Source: Sinorhizobium terangae
GTDB taxonomy: Bacteria > Pseudomonadota > Alphaproteobacteria > Rhizobiales > Rhizobiaceae
Assembly (NCBI RefSeq): GCF_009601505.1
Contig: NZ_WITC01000128.1
Location: 1-64,000, forward strand
Reading direction: 5' to 3'
Length of the DNA: 64,000 nucleotides
The notes under the pieces were generated by a model. It searched no databases, was not told where the DNA came from, and worked only from the letters and a program-made list of their open reading frames with translations. Positions 16,642-26,000 of the stretch are shown piece by piece; within the stretch, counting starts at the first letter, position 1; the number at the start of each line of letters is the position of its first letter. The translations under genes and the position numbers were made by a program.

Positions 16642-17627
16642 CTAGATGGCGTCGTCGTCTGCCGACACTCGCGAAGCCAGCAATGGCGACTGCTCAGCAA
16701 CTTCCATCAGCCCCTCCCAAGGAAGCGGCGGGGTGAAGAATTTCACAAGGTAGTCGATAAACATCCGGATCTTTGTAGATACGTGATGTGTTGGCGGATA
16801 GATCGCGGCTATCGTATAAGGGGGTTGCACGGTGCCAGGGGGCAGCGCCGGGATAAGCGTTCCTTCGCGCAGCTCCTTGGCTACGAGGAACATCGGCATT
16901 GATACGATCCCCACCCCCGCACCGCCATATCTCTCATTGCTTCGCCATTGTTCGTGACGATTCGACTACGCATGGTGACCGATACGGGCTTCCCACCGGC
17001 CCTTTCGCTTTCGAAATCCCAGATGCGATTGGCGTGAACGTAGGCGTAATCGATGCAGGTGTGCTCGGTGAGTTCGGCGACACTCTTTGGAAGCCCGTGT
17101 GCCTTTGCATAGCTCGGACTACAGCAGACGAGCCGCGTACATTCGCAAAGCTTGCGCGCCTTCAGGCGAGAATCTTTCAGATGCCCTATGCGGATGCCAA
17201 GATCGTAACCGCCGTGAACGAGGTCAACGAGACGATCCTCATAATCGATGGCCATCTCCAATTCAGAATGGCGCCGCGCAAATTCTGCAATCAACGGACC
17301 GAGATACATGATACCAAACGACATTGGTGCCGTGATGCGGAGCTGCCCTTGCAGGGGCCTCTGCCCTTTTGCTGACAGGCTTTCTGCTGTTTCATTGATC
17401 TCGTGCAGCAGCGGGACAATGCGCTCGTGGAAAGCCTCGCCATTTTCTGTCGGTCGAACCTGACGGGTCGACCGCCGAAAAAGCTCGACGCCCAAAGCGT
17501 GCTCCAGATCACTGATACGCTTGCTGACGACAGACTTAGATAGATTCATGCGCTCGGCGGCGGCCGTGATGCTGCCAGCCTCCATCACGCGAACAAACGC
17601 CAGGATATCGTCGAAACGCCATCGCAT
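16642..17627 (-). pseudogene. LysR-family regulator with a single frameshift
   Basis: The first part (17627 down to about 16910) encodes a LysR winged helix (FVRVMEAGSITAAAERMNLS then KSVVSKRISDLEHALGVELF) and most of the effector domain (GQLRITAPMSFGIMYLGPLI; DLGIRIGHLKDSRL). The frame then slips in a G5 run: the expected AVRGxGVGIVSMPMF is split, and the last 80 residues (GIVSMPMFLVAKELREG to the end) lie in another frame ending at 16642. One base is missing. Start ATG 17627 gives the normal LysR N-terminus. Its likely target is the isochorismatase-like gene downstream. Confidence 0.8.
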
Positions 17628-17729
17628 CGTTCTACCGTATCGAACAATAACTTCGATGGGAAGCCCCGCGGCCTGCTTGCGCGGCCGCATTATTCATGCC
17701 AGGTGACACCACCCTCGAGGTGCGGACCA

Positions 17730-17873
17730 TCAATGGCATTCCCCTCTACAATGCGGACGCTCCACATCAAGAGACGCGAGCTGCCAGCCCTTCTCCGCGA
17801 CGTACATCTTGAGAGTCGCTGCGGTACCGGCGCCGAGCGAGGCGAACAAGAGGTTGAAGGGCGGCGGGCCTGC
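17730..17873 (-). pseudogene. OsmC-family remnant
   Basis: A short frame reads GPPPFNLLFASLGAGTAATL then KMYVAEKGWQLASLDVERPH. This closely resembles the central helix of OsmC/YhfA peroxidase-like proteins, where the text is GPTPYELLLASLGACTAMTL; the reactive Cys position is Gly here. The rest of the gene is absent. The surrounding bases up to 18120 hold one AAAAGTG-type unit and a RIME element, so this is a decayed gene fragment. Confidence 0.55.
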
Positions 17874-17903
17874 ACCTGTCCTCCCATGTTTTGGGCTAAT
17901 ACA

Positions 17904-17938
17904 TGTCGCCCAAAAGTGCGCAGCGGTTTTGAGCGACA
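17904..17938. repeat. AAAAGTG-type palindrome, single diverged copy
   Basis: TGTCGCCCAAAAGTGCGCAG then CGGTTTTGAGCGACA, with TGTCGC/GCGACA ends. It is related to the units at 8091, 9183 and 12593. Confidence 0.5.
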
Positions 17939-17994
17939 CGCATAAAAGCAGTGACCTAAAGCGTGTCGCATGCGTCCGATGAACGCGACGCGCT

Positions 17995-18102
17995 TTACAG
18001 TGCCCGCGCGTCCAATCGGACGCGCCAAGGCCGCTGTAGCACTTTGATTTGCTGCATGATTTATCCTTAAATCGATTCCGATTTAAGGATAAATCATGCA
18101 GC
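17995..18102. repeat. RIME1-like element, copy 5 (complete)
   Basis: Module one contains GCGCGTCCAATCGGACGCGC and ends CCGCTGTAGC. Module two has very regular arms: GCATGATTTATCCTTAAATC, then GATTCCGATTTAAGGATAAATCATGC. It lies just after the acyltransferase stop. Confidence 0.8.
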
Positions 18103-18120
18103 GTTTGCGATCGGTACGCT

Positions 18121-19236
18121 TCAGCCAACCAACAAGCGTGAATGCTTGCCGAGCAGTACGCGCAACAGGAAGATGATCACTAGGCAGCTGAGCAATCCGA
18201 GACAGAAGATGATGGCTCCTCCGCCGATCAAGTTCCAGGTCGAATCCGGTGATGCAACAACAGCGGACGCGATCCGAAGACAGATGCGAAAAACGAAGCC
18301 GTGCAGCAGATAAAGTCCGAAAGCACTCAATGCGACCAGATCCAAAGTGCGTGCAACCACCAGGGGAAGGTCCTTGCACCGTCGCCAAAGCCAGATCAGG
18401 ATGAGAGCGCCAAGAGCGAGCTTTTGGACAAAATGTACGCTCTCCCGCAGCGATGTCGGCCCCCATTTGTCTATGCCATGAGTGTATAGGAACCAGAGTA
18501 AAGCCGTCGTGATAGCCGCAACAACGCCGAGCAGCGGCAGATATCGGGCGATCGCGCCCAAACGTCCCTCCACGTCCTCACCCATGTACAGGCCGATGAC
18601 GTAGGTGCCGGTGAAGAAGATGCACGTGGCGATCGTGACGTCGGTTCCTGTCCGAGAGAAAAAGAGCGGCAAGGTAACGGCCGCAATTAGCATCGGGTAT
18701 CTCGCGGCAGTGGTAAGCAGCCGATGAAGGATCGGACTGAGCGCGTAGAGCAGTACAACCACCGGGATATACCAATAGGTGTTTTGAGCTTCGCCCCAAA
18801 GAACGTTGTAGGAAAGAAACTTTGTGAGCGCGATTAAATCGTGGATGCCCTCAACGCCGTTCCATCTGAAGAATAGTAGCGTCGAGAACAGCATAGACAT
18901 CACGATATATGGCACGACGACTCTTAGGAATCGCTGCTTGTAAAACAGAAAGGTGGGTCTCTTTGAAAGACGCGTTGAATAAATTATTCCGGATATTATC
19001 GCCAAATACATCGTCGTGTCATGAAACAGAATGTCGTTCACGATTAAGAAGCGATTCGACGGAGGAACTTGCTCGTCAAAGCCCCGCAGCATGAAGACAC
19101 GACATGCATGCAGAACGAGAATCTGAAGAATTGCCACTGCACGAAAATAGTGGATGTAGACGAGATGGCCACTCGTCAAGAGCGTAGCATGCAGTTCAAC
19201 CGCGGAATCACTGGGTTTTGTGATCAGGTCGACCAA
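18121..19236 (-). CDS. acyltransferase 3 family membrane protein (OafA/YrhL type)
   Basis: This 371-residue polytopic membrane protein has about ten hydrophobic segments and the family's N-terminal pattern YIHYFRAVAILQILVLHACR, in which the conserved His and Arg take part in acyl transfer. These enzymes transfer acetyl or succinyl groups to cell-surface sugars, lipids or antibiotics. No catalytic SGNH domain is attached. The only in-frame start that keeps the N-terminus is TTG at 19236, so the start is uncertain. Codon use is less GC-rich than neighbours, consistent with acquisition by transfer. It stands alone, with a RIME element behind and a long empty stretch in front. Confidence 0.8.
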   Translation of the reverse strand: MVDLITKPSDSAVELHATLLTSGHLVYIHYFRAVAILQILVLHACRVFMLRGFDEQVPPSNRFLIVNDILFHDTTMYLAIISGIIYSTRLSKRPTFLFYKQRFLRVVVPYIVMSMLFSTLLFFRWNGVEGIHDLIALTKFLSYNVLWGEAQNTYWYIPVVVLLYALSPILHRLLTTAARYPMLIAAVTLPLFFSRTGTDVTIATCIFFTGTYVIGLYMGEDVEGRLGAIARYLPLLGVVAAITTALLWFLYTHGIDKWGPTSLRESVHFVQKLALGALILIWLWRRCKDLPLVVARTLDLVALSAFGLYLLHGFVFRICLRIASAVVASPDSTWNLIGGGAIIFCLGLLSCLVIIFLLRVLLGKHSRLLVG

Positions 19237-19814
19237 CGCCTGGCATCCTGAGTGAGTTGCAGCCGAAACTTCACATTCCCACCAAGATTTGTAAATATAT
19301 CCAACGGTCTAGTAAGGGTGGCGTAAGTTATTAGCCTCGTACGCGGACAATCGTTCGAGGCTACATTCTTTACATGGCAAGGGCATTCTGGATGCTTTTT
19401 TGGGTATTGTAGTTTTTTCTACTGGATGCAGAAAAAAACGGCCCATGCCTTTGGCACAGACCGACAACAGAGGTCATCCTATTTACTATAATAGGAGTTT
19501 ACGGGAGCCGGCTGCTCCGCGCCACGGACTTTAGTCTTATAAGACGGACGCAAGGGTCTTAGAATCTGCCAGCCCCTAACTGAAATGTGGAAGGACTGTA
19601 AGCTGGTCCTATTTGGCCAGCGGTCTCGACAAACCTCCGTTACCTGCCTCAGCCTTTCTCAGATCTCGCCTCCACGAAAGCATGGCGAGAAACGGGTGAT
19701 GGAAGAACAGGTGACGCCTGTCAGAGGCTCATGAAAGCGCCGTAGCAATTCAAAGTGCTACAGCGACTTTGTGCGGCTGAAAAGACGCAGGTAGCCGACG
19801 TTGGGCCGAGTCTG
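19237..19814. other. AT-richer gap with several small hairpins
   Basis: No gene is supported in these 580 bases. Several dyads cluster here: GTTTTTTCT/AGAAAAAAAC (19412-19439), TCCTATT/AATAGGA (19477-19496), GGAGC/GCTCC near 19504-19517 and the perfect GTCTTATAAGAC (19534-19545). A half RIME module lies at 19743-19795. A small RNA or the acyltransferase promoter may be here, but nothing decides it. Confidence 0.4.
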
Positions 19815-20402
19815 TCACTCGGCGCGCTCGCGCTCTTTCTCGACGGCATGGACTAGGGAGTGAACCACCACGGCATAGAACAACAATCCCGAAGCCGATC
19901 CGAGCACGCGCCCCCGCATGAGCTGCAGAAGGCCGATCCCTCCCAGAGCCGAGGACAACATAGGGCTCCCCAGGAGGCGGTGCGCTGCGTAAGAATGCCA
20001 GAAGAATTCGCTTGCAGGGCCCAATGTTCGCCTTCGCAAGACCTGCAAAAGACCGAACCCGAGAAGCCCCGCGCCAGCCGCCTTGAGAAGACCGGTGTGA
20101 CCCACGGGTTTCAGCGCGCGCACGACGGCGCGGTTGCTGAGTGTGCCGGGTCGCTCGGCACGAAGCTCGAAGATACGGCGGGCCGCGGCGTCGTCGCGGA
20201 GCGCGTCGATATCACTCGAGTGCCATATGGTGATACTACCTGTCTGATGGTTCGTCTTCAGCTCGGCGATAACGCCGTTGTCGGCGAGATCCCGCGCGAC
20301 GCCCTGGAAGAATGATGCATCGCCACGCTTGGAAGGAACTTTCAGGCGCACGCGCCCGGGTGACTCATGTTCAAGGAAGGCGATCGGCAGCATGTCGTCC
20401 AT
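19815..20402 (-). CDS. HMA_2-like domain protein with C-terminal hydrophobic segments
   Basis: This 195-residue protein has an N-terminal domain resembling the heavy-metal-associated domain 2 group (about residues 5-75), with the motif ESPGRVRLKVPSKRGDASFF and no CxxC pair. Two glycine-rich hydrophobic stretches follow (AAGAGLLGFGLLQVL and LGGIGLLQLM), then a charged tail KERERAE. The same GRxRhxhP motif is present in the protein at 22235 and in the N-terminus of the P-type ATPase at 23030, so the three probably act together in metal transport or storage. Start ATG 20402 or 20393; the GGGGGAG upstream fits the latter better. Confidence 0.65.
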   Translation of the reverse strand: MDDMLPIAFLEHESPGRVRLKVPSKRGDASFFQGVARDLADNGVIAELKTNHQTGSITIWHSSDIDALRDDAAARRIFELRAERPGTLSNRAVVRALKPVGHTGLLKAAGAGLLGFGLLQVLRRRTLGPASEFFWHSYAAHRLLGSPMLSSALGGIGLLQLMRGRVLGSASGLLFYAVVVHSLVHAVEKERERAE

Positions 20403-20550
20403 CTCCCCCAAAGGGTGACCAACACGGATGTATCAGGGTATCGTTAGACACCCACGCCTGACCACGGGCAGCGATCCACGCCCGAACGAACATTATAGCA
20501 GCTGTTGCCATGCTTGTTGATTCTGTGGTTGTCGGGTGTTGAAAAGTTTT

Positions 20551-20595
20551 CTACGGCGCCGCTCGTCCAATCGGACGTGCAAAGGTCGCTGTAGG
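20551..20595. repeat. RIME1-like half element
   Basis: Only the first module is present: CTACGGCGCCGCTCGTCCAA, then TCGGACGTGCAAAGGTCGCTG ending in TAGG. It lies in the leader of the DUF445 gene. Confidence 0.65.
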
Positions 20596-20633
20596 CTGAG
20601 CCCCGGCAGCGCGTCGATCAGAGAGGTTATGCC

Positions 20634-21932
20634 ATGGCACCGGATCGCATTCGATCACTTGATACCCCAACCCCGGCTTCAGGCACCCTACCGCCGCCTC
20701 GTTCCGAAGATTTCCTGCGGCGGCGCCTCAAGCGCAATCGCACCCTGGCGACATCGCTTCTTGTCACCATGGGCGCCGTCTTTGTCGGAACACATTTCGT
20801 TGCCGACCCCGGCTTCGCCACAAGGCTGCTTCGCGCCACGGCCGAGGCGGGAATTGTCGGCGGGCTTGCCGATTGGTTCGCGGTGACGGCGCTTTTTCGG
20901 CACCCGTTGGGCATTCCCATTCCGCACACGGCCATTATCCCGAACAGCAAGGAGCGCATCGGGCAGACCCTTGGCCGTTTCATTGAACGTCACTTCCTGA
21001 CCCAGGAAGTGTTGCTGCGCAAGCTCAAGAGCGCCAACGCGGCGCAGCGTTTTGCGAGATGGCTGTCGACCCCGGAGACTGCACCGGTCATCGCAAACGC
21101 CGTCGTCGCAGCGATGCCCTACCTCGTTCGCTCTCTTGATAGTCACGACCTGCGCGAGTTCGTCCGGCGCACGCTCGGCAGGCAGCTCCGGCAAACAGAT
21201 ATCGCGCCCGTCATGGGCCGCGTGATTCACATGGTTACCGCAAGCGGCGAAGCGGATGTCCTGTTCGAACGCGTCCTGGGCGTCGCCGCCCAGTGGCTCG
21301 AAGACAACCGCGACCAGATCTACCTTCTGGTTCAGCAACGCAGTCGCTGGTGGATCCCGAAGACCATAAACCGGAAAATTGCCGACGCGATCATCACCGG
21401 CTGTGCCGATCTCCTCAACGACCTCAGGGAGCCGGAGAGCGAGGTGCGATTTAAGTTTCGCGAGGCGCTCGCCCATCTGATCAATGAGCTCATCAATTCC
21501 CCGGAGCAGCGCAAGCAGATCAACGCGTCCAAAAATCGTATCCTCGAGCATCCGGATGTTCAGGCCTGGGTCGCCGCCGTTTGGCAAGAGACCTCGCGAG
21601 TGATGCTCGAAGACCTGTCGCAGCCAACCTCGAAAGCACGCGCGGCCGTTGAGAAGATCTGCATGCTCATCGGCAAGACGCTTGCGACCGACCAGGCCAT
21701 GCTGAAACATATGGACGCGTTTCTGGAGGAACTCGCCGTATATCTGGTCTCCTGGCGTCACGAGATCGGCAAGTTTGTGACGGAAGTCGTCAGAAGCTGG
21801 GACAGTCCGACGCTCGTGGAGCGCCTGGAACTCGTCGTCGGCAGCGATCTCCAGTACATCCGCATGAACGGCACCATCGTCGGCGCCCTCGCCGGCAGCC
21901 TTATCTTTCTCACCTCTCAATTGATCGGGTAG
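20634..21932 (+). CDS. DUF445 family membrane protein (YjiN-like)
   Basis: This 432-residue protein matches the DUF445 pattern: an N-terminal hydrophobic segment (LLVTMGAVFVGTHF), the signature AEAGIVGGLADWFAVTALFR and HPLGIPIPHTAIIPN, a long helical middle (residues 110-400) with charged repeats, and a C-terminal membrane helix (GTIVGALAGSLIFLTSQLIG). Members are inner-membrane proteins of unknown function. The ATG at 20634 follows GAGAGGTTATGCC. It sits between two HMA_2-like genes in a region otherwise devoted to metal transport, which is the only hint to its role. Confidence 0.85.
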   Translation: MAPDRIRSLDTPTPASGTLPPPRSEDFLRRRLKRNRTLATSLLVTMGAVFVGTHFVADPGFATRLLRATAEAGIVGGLADWFAVTALFRHPLGIPIPHTAIIPNSKERIGQTLGRFIERHFLTQEVLLRKLKSANAAQRFARWLSTPETAPVIANAVVAAMPYLVRSLDSHDLREFVRRTLGRQLRQTDIAPVMGRVIHMVTASGEADVLFERVLGVAAQWLEDNRDQIYLLVQQRSRWWIPKTINRKIADAIITGCADLLNDLREPESEVRFKFREALAHLINELINSPEQRKQINASKNRILEHPDVQAWVAAVWQETSRVMLEDLSQPTSKARAAVEKICMLIGKTLATDQAMLKHMDAFLEELAVYLVSWRHEIGKFVTEVVRSWDSPTLVERLELVVGSDLQYIRMNGTIVGALAGSLIFLTSQLIG

Positions 21933-21952
21933 CCGCATTCTTCGTGCGGAGC

Positions 21953-22146
21953 GGCTACTGCATGGCTGCTCAAATCGGATGCGACAGCAACCTTTGCGCG
22001 TCCGATCACAATACGCGACGGCAGCTCAATTGGTATTTCGCCTGGAACGAGGGCAGGAGGAGATGCATTGCCGTACCCAACCAACGAGGCAGAAGCTGGC
22101 TGCTGTCGTGTACTGTGGCATCCGATTGAACGCGCGGCGCTAAAGG
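21953..22146. repeat. RIME1-like element interrupted by a small insertion
   Basis: The left part runs GGCTACTGCATGGCTGCTCA, AATCGGATGCGACAGCAACC and TTTGCGCGTCCGAT, as in other RIME copies. The text then breaks and resumes at 22118 with GCATCCGATTGAACGCGCGG and CGCTAAAGG, which is the missing end of the first module. The inserted 111 bases are annotated separately. Confidence 0.65.
22007..22117. mobile_element. 111-bp MITE-like insertion with inverted ends and 9-bp target duplication
   Basis: The ends are inverted repeats: left CACAATACGCGACGGCAGC, right (reverse complement) CACAGTACACGACAGCAGC, matching at 16 of 19 positions with only purine transitions. It is flanked by GCGTCCGAT (21998-22006) and GCATCCGAT (22118-22126), a 9-bp direct repeat with one mismatch. 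Removing the element and one repeat restores a normal RIME module. It has no coding capacity. The mobilising transposase is not identifiable here. Confidence 0.65.
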
Positions 22147-22234
22147 CCATTCCGACTGTAGTCATACTGTCATGCTCGCGGCCTATATGGACCGCAACGC
22201 GGACCCCATGTGGGGCTGGAAATTCCGGAACACG

Positions 22235-22756
22235 ATGAGCAGACGAGCAATGCCGAGCAGAAATTATGCCCAGATCATCCATCGCGCACGGGGGCGAGTG
22301 CGCATCAGGATCCCGGCACGACGACATCACGCAGCGTACTTCAACGAACTTCGGGCAAATCTCCTAGCCTGCGAAGGCGTTCTCGCCGTCCAGGTCAACC
22401 CACTCACCGCAACGGTTCTGATCGAGCATAACGAACCGTGTGACGTGACCGCCCTGAACCACGGGCTCGATCTCGCAAATGCCCGACCTGAACCCGTCTG
22501 CGAGCGCCAGACGCTGCCGCCTGTCGCGCGGATCGATGCACACATTCGCACGCTGTCAGGGGGCGAAATGGATCTCGGCGCGCTGATCGTAAAGGTCGCG
22601 CTGGCGTTGATCTCGCGCCAGCCGGGAGGTCTGATGGTCGAACTGGGTGTCAAGGCAGCAACCCGCTCTGCGCTCTGGCTCGCGGGCCCCGCAGCCACGC
22701 CTGTCGCACCGGCCGGCCTGGAAATTGCGGAGCAACGCCTTCCCGCCGCGGCGTAG
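22235..22756 (+). CDS. HMA_2-like domain protein
   Basis: This protein of about 173 residues has an N-terminal HMA_2-like domain: NYAQIIHRARGRVRIRIPAR, then a helix and VLAVQVNPLTATVLIEHNEP, the beta-alpha-beta pattern of metal-chaperone-like folds but without a CxxC pair. The C-terminal third (LGALIVKVALALISRQPGGL then MVELGVKAATRSALWLAGPA) is hydrophobic and may contact the membrane. Starts at 22172, 22190, 22235 and 22250 are all possible and none has a strong ribosome site. The position between DUF445 and the P-type ATPase suggests a role as partner of that ATPase. Confidence 0.65.
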   Translation: MSRRAMPSRNYAQIIHRARGRVRIRIPARRHHAAYFNELRANLLACEGVLAVQVNPLTATVLIEHNEPCDVTALNHGLDLANARPEPVCERQTLPPVARIDAHIRTLSGGEMDLGALIVKVALALISRQPGGLMVELGVKAATRSALWLAGPAATPVAPAGLEIAEQRLPAAA

Positions 22757-22817
22757 TTGTTTCGATCCACCCCATCAATAACGCCGTCTTGAAGGGAACC
22801 CGCGAAAATGCCGCGCG

Positions 22818-22918
22818 CCTACAGGGCCGCGCGTCCAATCGGACGCGCTAAGGTCGCTGTAACAATTTGAATGGCTGCATGATCCTTAAATCGATTCCGA
22901 TTTAAGGATCATGCAGTA
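22818..22918. repeat. RIME1-like element, copy 6 (complete)
   Basis: CTACAGGGCCGCGCGTCCAA and TCGGACGCGCTAAGGTCGCT are followed by a near-perfect second module, GCATGATCCTTAAATCGATT then CCGATTTAAGGATCATGC. It lies between convergent genes. Confidence 0.8.
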
Positions 22919-23029
22919 GCCGGTCGCGGTGCCGCAACCCCCTGCCCTCATTCGTGTTCTCGTCACAGGAAAGAGGGCGAAAAGCATCCCCAAACCAATT
23001 GAGCTGCTGTCATGTGATGTGGCGTCTGG

Positions 23030-26000
23030 TTACTTCGCACCATGCGGACGTAGCCATGACACGTTGGCCGGCGCCTCCAACAGCCTGGGGCGGGACTCAT
23101 TGGCAGGCGCCATTGGCGCTCGCGTGAAGGTGAGCGGCGCGCTCGCATGGCTCGTGCTGGCGCTGAGAGCCGACTTGCGCACCTCGGCGATTGCAAACGG
23201 AAGCGTTCCGCCGGCGAGCATGATGCCTGCATCAAGGATGCCGAGCGGTGCGAGGCCGAGCAGTCTGCGGATGCCGGGCACGAACAAGGCAGCCGACTGC
23301 GCCGCCACCGAACCGGCCAGAATGCCCGTGAGTGCCGGGTTGGCGGGGCTGGATCCGCGATCGAAAACACTACGCGTGGACGAGCGGCAGGTGATCGCAT
23401 GGAGCAGTTGGGCCGTCACCAGAGCGCCGAAGGTCATGGTCCGCACGATCGGCGAAGCAGTCCCATAGCGCATCGCGCCGTAGAGGCCTGCCGCCATGGC
23501 GCCTGAGCCGAGCAGCGCCGCCTCGCTGGTGAGCGAGGCGAGATTCTGGACTCCAGGCAGGGCTTTGTCCGCGACCATGGGCCCGTCCTGCATGCCGGCG
23601 GCTTCCGGCGGCTCCATCGCGAGACCGAGTCCCGGCAGCACGTCGGAGATGAGATTGATCCACAGGAGTTGCATCGGCGAGAGGACCTCGCCAAGGCCCA
23701 CGGCCATGCCACACAGCATGACGAGGACCTCGCTGAAATTCGTGCTGAAGAGATAGTGTATCGCCTTGCGGATATTCGTGAAGGTGGTGCGGCCTCTCTC
23801 GATTGCCGGAATGAGGCCGCCCAGATCATCCGTGGCGAGATAGACGTCCGCCGTCTCGCGTGCCGCTGCGTACGGGTCCCGACCCAAAGCGATACCGACA
23901 TCGGCTGCGCGCAGCGCCGGACTGTCGTTGATACCGTCGCCGATCATCGCCACCGTGGCTCCCGATTGCTGCAGGGCACGAATGATCTTGAGCTTCTGTG
24001 CGGGGCCGACGCGCGAGAAGGCCTGCGCCCGGCGCGCCGCAACCGCCAATTCGGCCTCCGTCATGCGGTCAACGTCGACGGCGTCGACAATGTCAATGTC
24101 TCCCGTCCCGTTCAGGCCGACCTTATGGGCGACGGCTCGGGCCGTCGCCCGCTGATCGCCGGTCAGAATGATCGTCTGGAGTCCGGCCCGATGAAGCTCC
24201 GCCATCAGCGATTTCAAACCCGGGCGGACGGGATCGGCCAGGCCGGCGAGGCCAACCCATGTCAGTTCCGCAACCGCCGGTTCGTCTTGCGTTTCGTCGC
24301 CAACATCGCGATAGGCAAAACCGAGAACCCGCAGCGCGCGATCCGCCAGTTCGGCGTTGATTCCCTCGATCCGGTCGCGGCGCTCCGGCGTCAGAGGCCT
24401 GCGCCCACCGCCGGCCAGTCCCTCCCACCGGCAGCGATCGAGAACTTCGAGAGGGCTTCCTTTCACGGCGAGAAGCAGGCGACCGTTGTTGGCATGCGCG
24501 CTCGCCATAAAACGGTAGGTTTCGGTGCGTTGCTGCAGAGACACCTTCGGGAACCCTCGACGCAATGCGGCAACGTCAATTTCACTGTCGATCGCTGCCT
24601 GGACGAGCGCCTTCTCGGTAGCCGAACCGTTGAGGATACTGTCGCCTTCGTCTGCCTCGACCTCCGCCTCGCTGCAGAGACAGCCGATCGTGAGCAGCCT
24701 TCTCAAGCAGTCGTTTCCGTTTGGGTGCGCCACGGCATCATCATGGCCGTCGAGCCGACTGCCCTCTCCAGCCTGGTAAATCTGGTCTCCGCAGACGGCG
24801 ACTTCCACGGACATGCGGCCGAAGGTCAGGGTGCCGGTCTTGTCGAAGCAGGCGACCTGCACGGCTGCCATCGGCTCCACAGCTTCGAGCCGGCGCACGA
24901 GAATATTGCGTCGTCGCAGGTCCTCGACACCGAGCGCGAGTGTCGTAACAGCGAGCACGGGCAGACCCTCTGGAACCGCGGCCACGACAAGGGACAAGGC
25001 CGATCGGGCGGCTTGGTAGAGCGCGATCCCGCGCAACCAGCCGATGCCGACAATGAGTCCGCCCGCATAGAGCGTCAGCCATCCGAGTTGTCGCCCCAGT
25101 TCGCCCATTTGCCGCTGCATGGGTGTTTGCGGCGCCAAGGTTGCGCCGACGAGCTGTTGAACTCTTCCGATCTCGGTCCGCGCGCCCGTCGCCACAACAA
25201 TGGCTGTGCCGCTCCCGCCCGTCACCACCGTGCCGCGGTAGACCATACTGGTCCGCTCCGCGAGCGGAAGCGTCACGGCTACGGGCGCATCGGATTTGCG
25301 GACCGGCATGCTCTCGCCGGTCAATCCCGCCTCGCTGACGGTCAGTCCGCGCACGGCGGACAGGCGCGCGTCGGCCGGCACCACCATGCCGCGCTCCAGC
25401 ATCAGAACATCGCCCGGGACAAGCGTCTCCGCCGCCACCTCGTGCGGATCGCCATCGCGAATTACTCTCGCGGCCTGCGGCGCCGGCAGGTTCAGGCTCT
25501 GGATGATCCGCTCGGTTCCGGTCTCGGTCCTGTAGCCAATGGCGGCGTTCACCCCCATCACCGCCAAAATCGCCCCGACCTCGAGCAAGGCTCCGGTGAC
25601 GAGGGAGACGACCGCCGCACCGGCCAGCAGCGCGACGGGTACGCTATCGAACTGGGCGAGAAAGATGCCGAGGTTGGAGCGCGTTGGAAGCGCTGGTAGA
25701 GCGTTGCTTCCCGCAGCCACCAGGCGCTCCCGCGCCTCGTCTTCGGATAATCCACGTGTGCGGGACGTCGCTAGGTCGGTCGCTACCGCTTCCGTGTCCA
25801 GATGGTGCCAGCCCTTTTTGTCACGGGAATCGTCGTCGGACGGCCCGATGCCGCTTTGCAGGAGCTCGATGATCCGCCCGATGATCGCCTCGAGTGGCGT
25901 GGCTGGATCGTAATGAACGAGCAGATTGCCGGTGAGCGGACTCGCCGCGGCACCGGAAACGCCGCCAATCGCAGGGAGAGTACGCTCGAGAAATCTCTGA

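Noticed and set aside
23669-25699. 676-codon open frame antisense to the P-type ATPase gene
   Set aside because: It is a shadow caused by GC-rich codon bias; the minus strand carries all ATPase motifs, and the plus frame has no domain or ribosome site.
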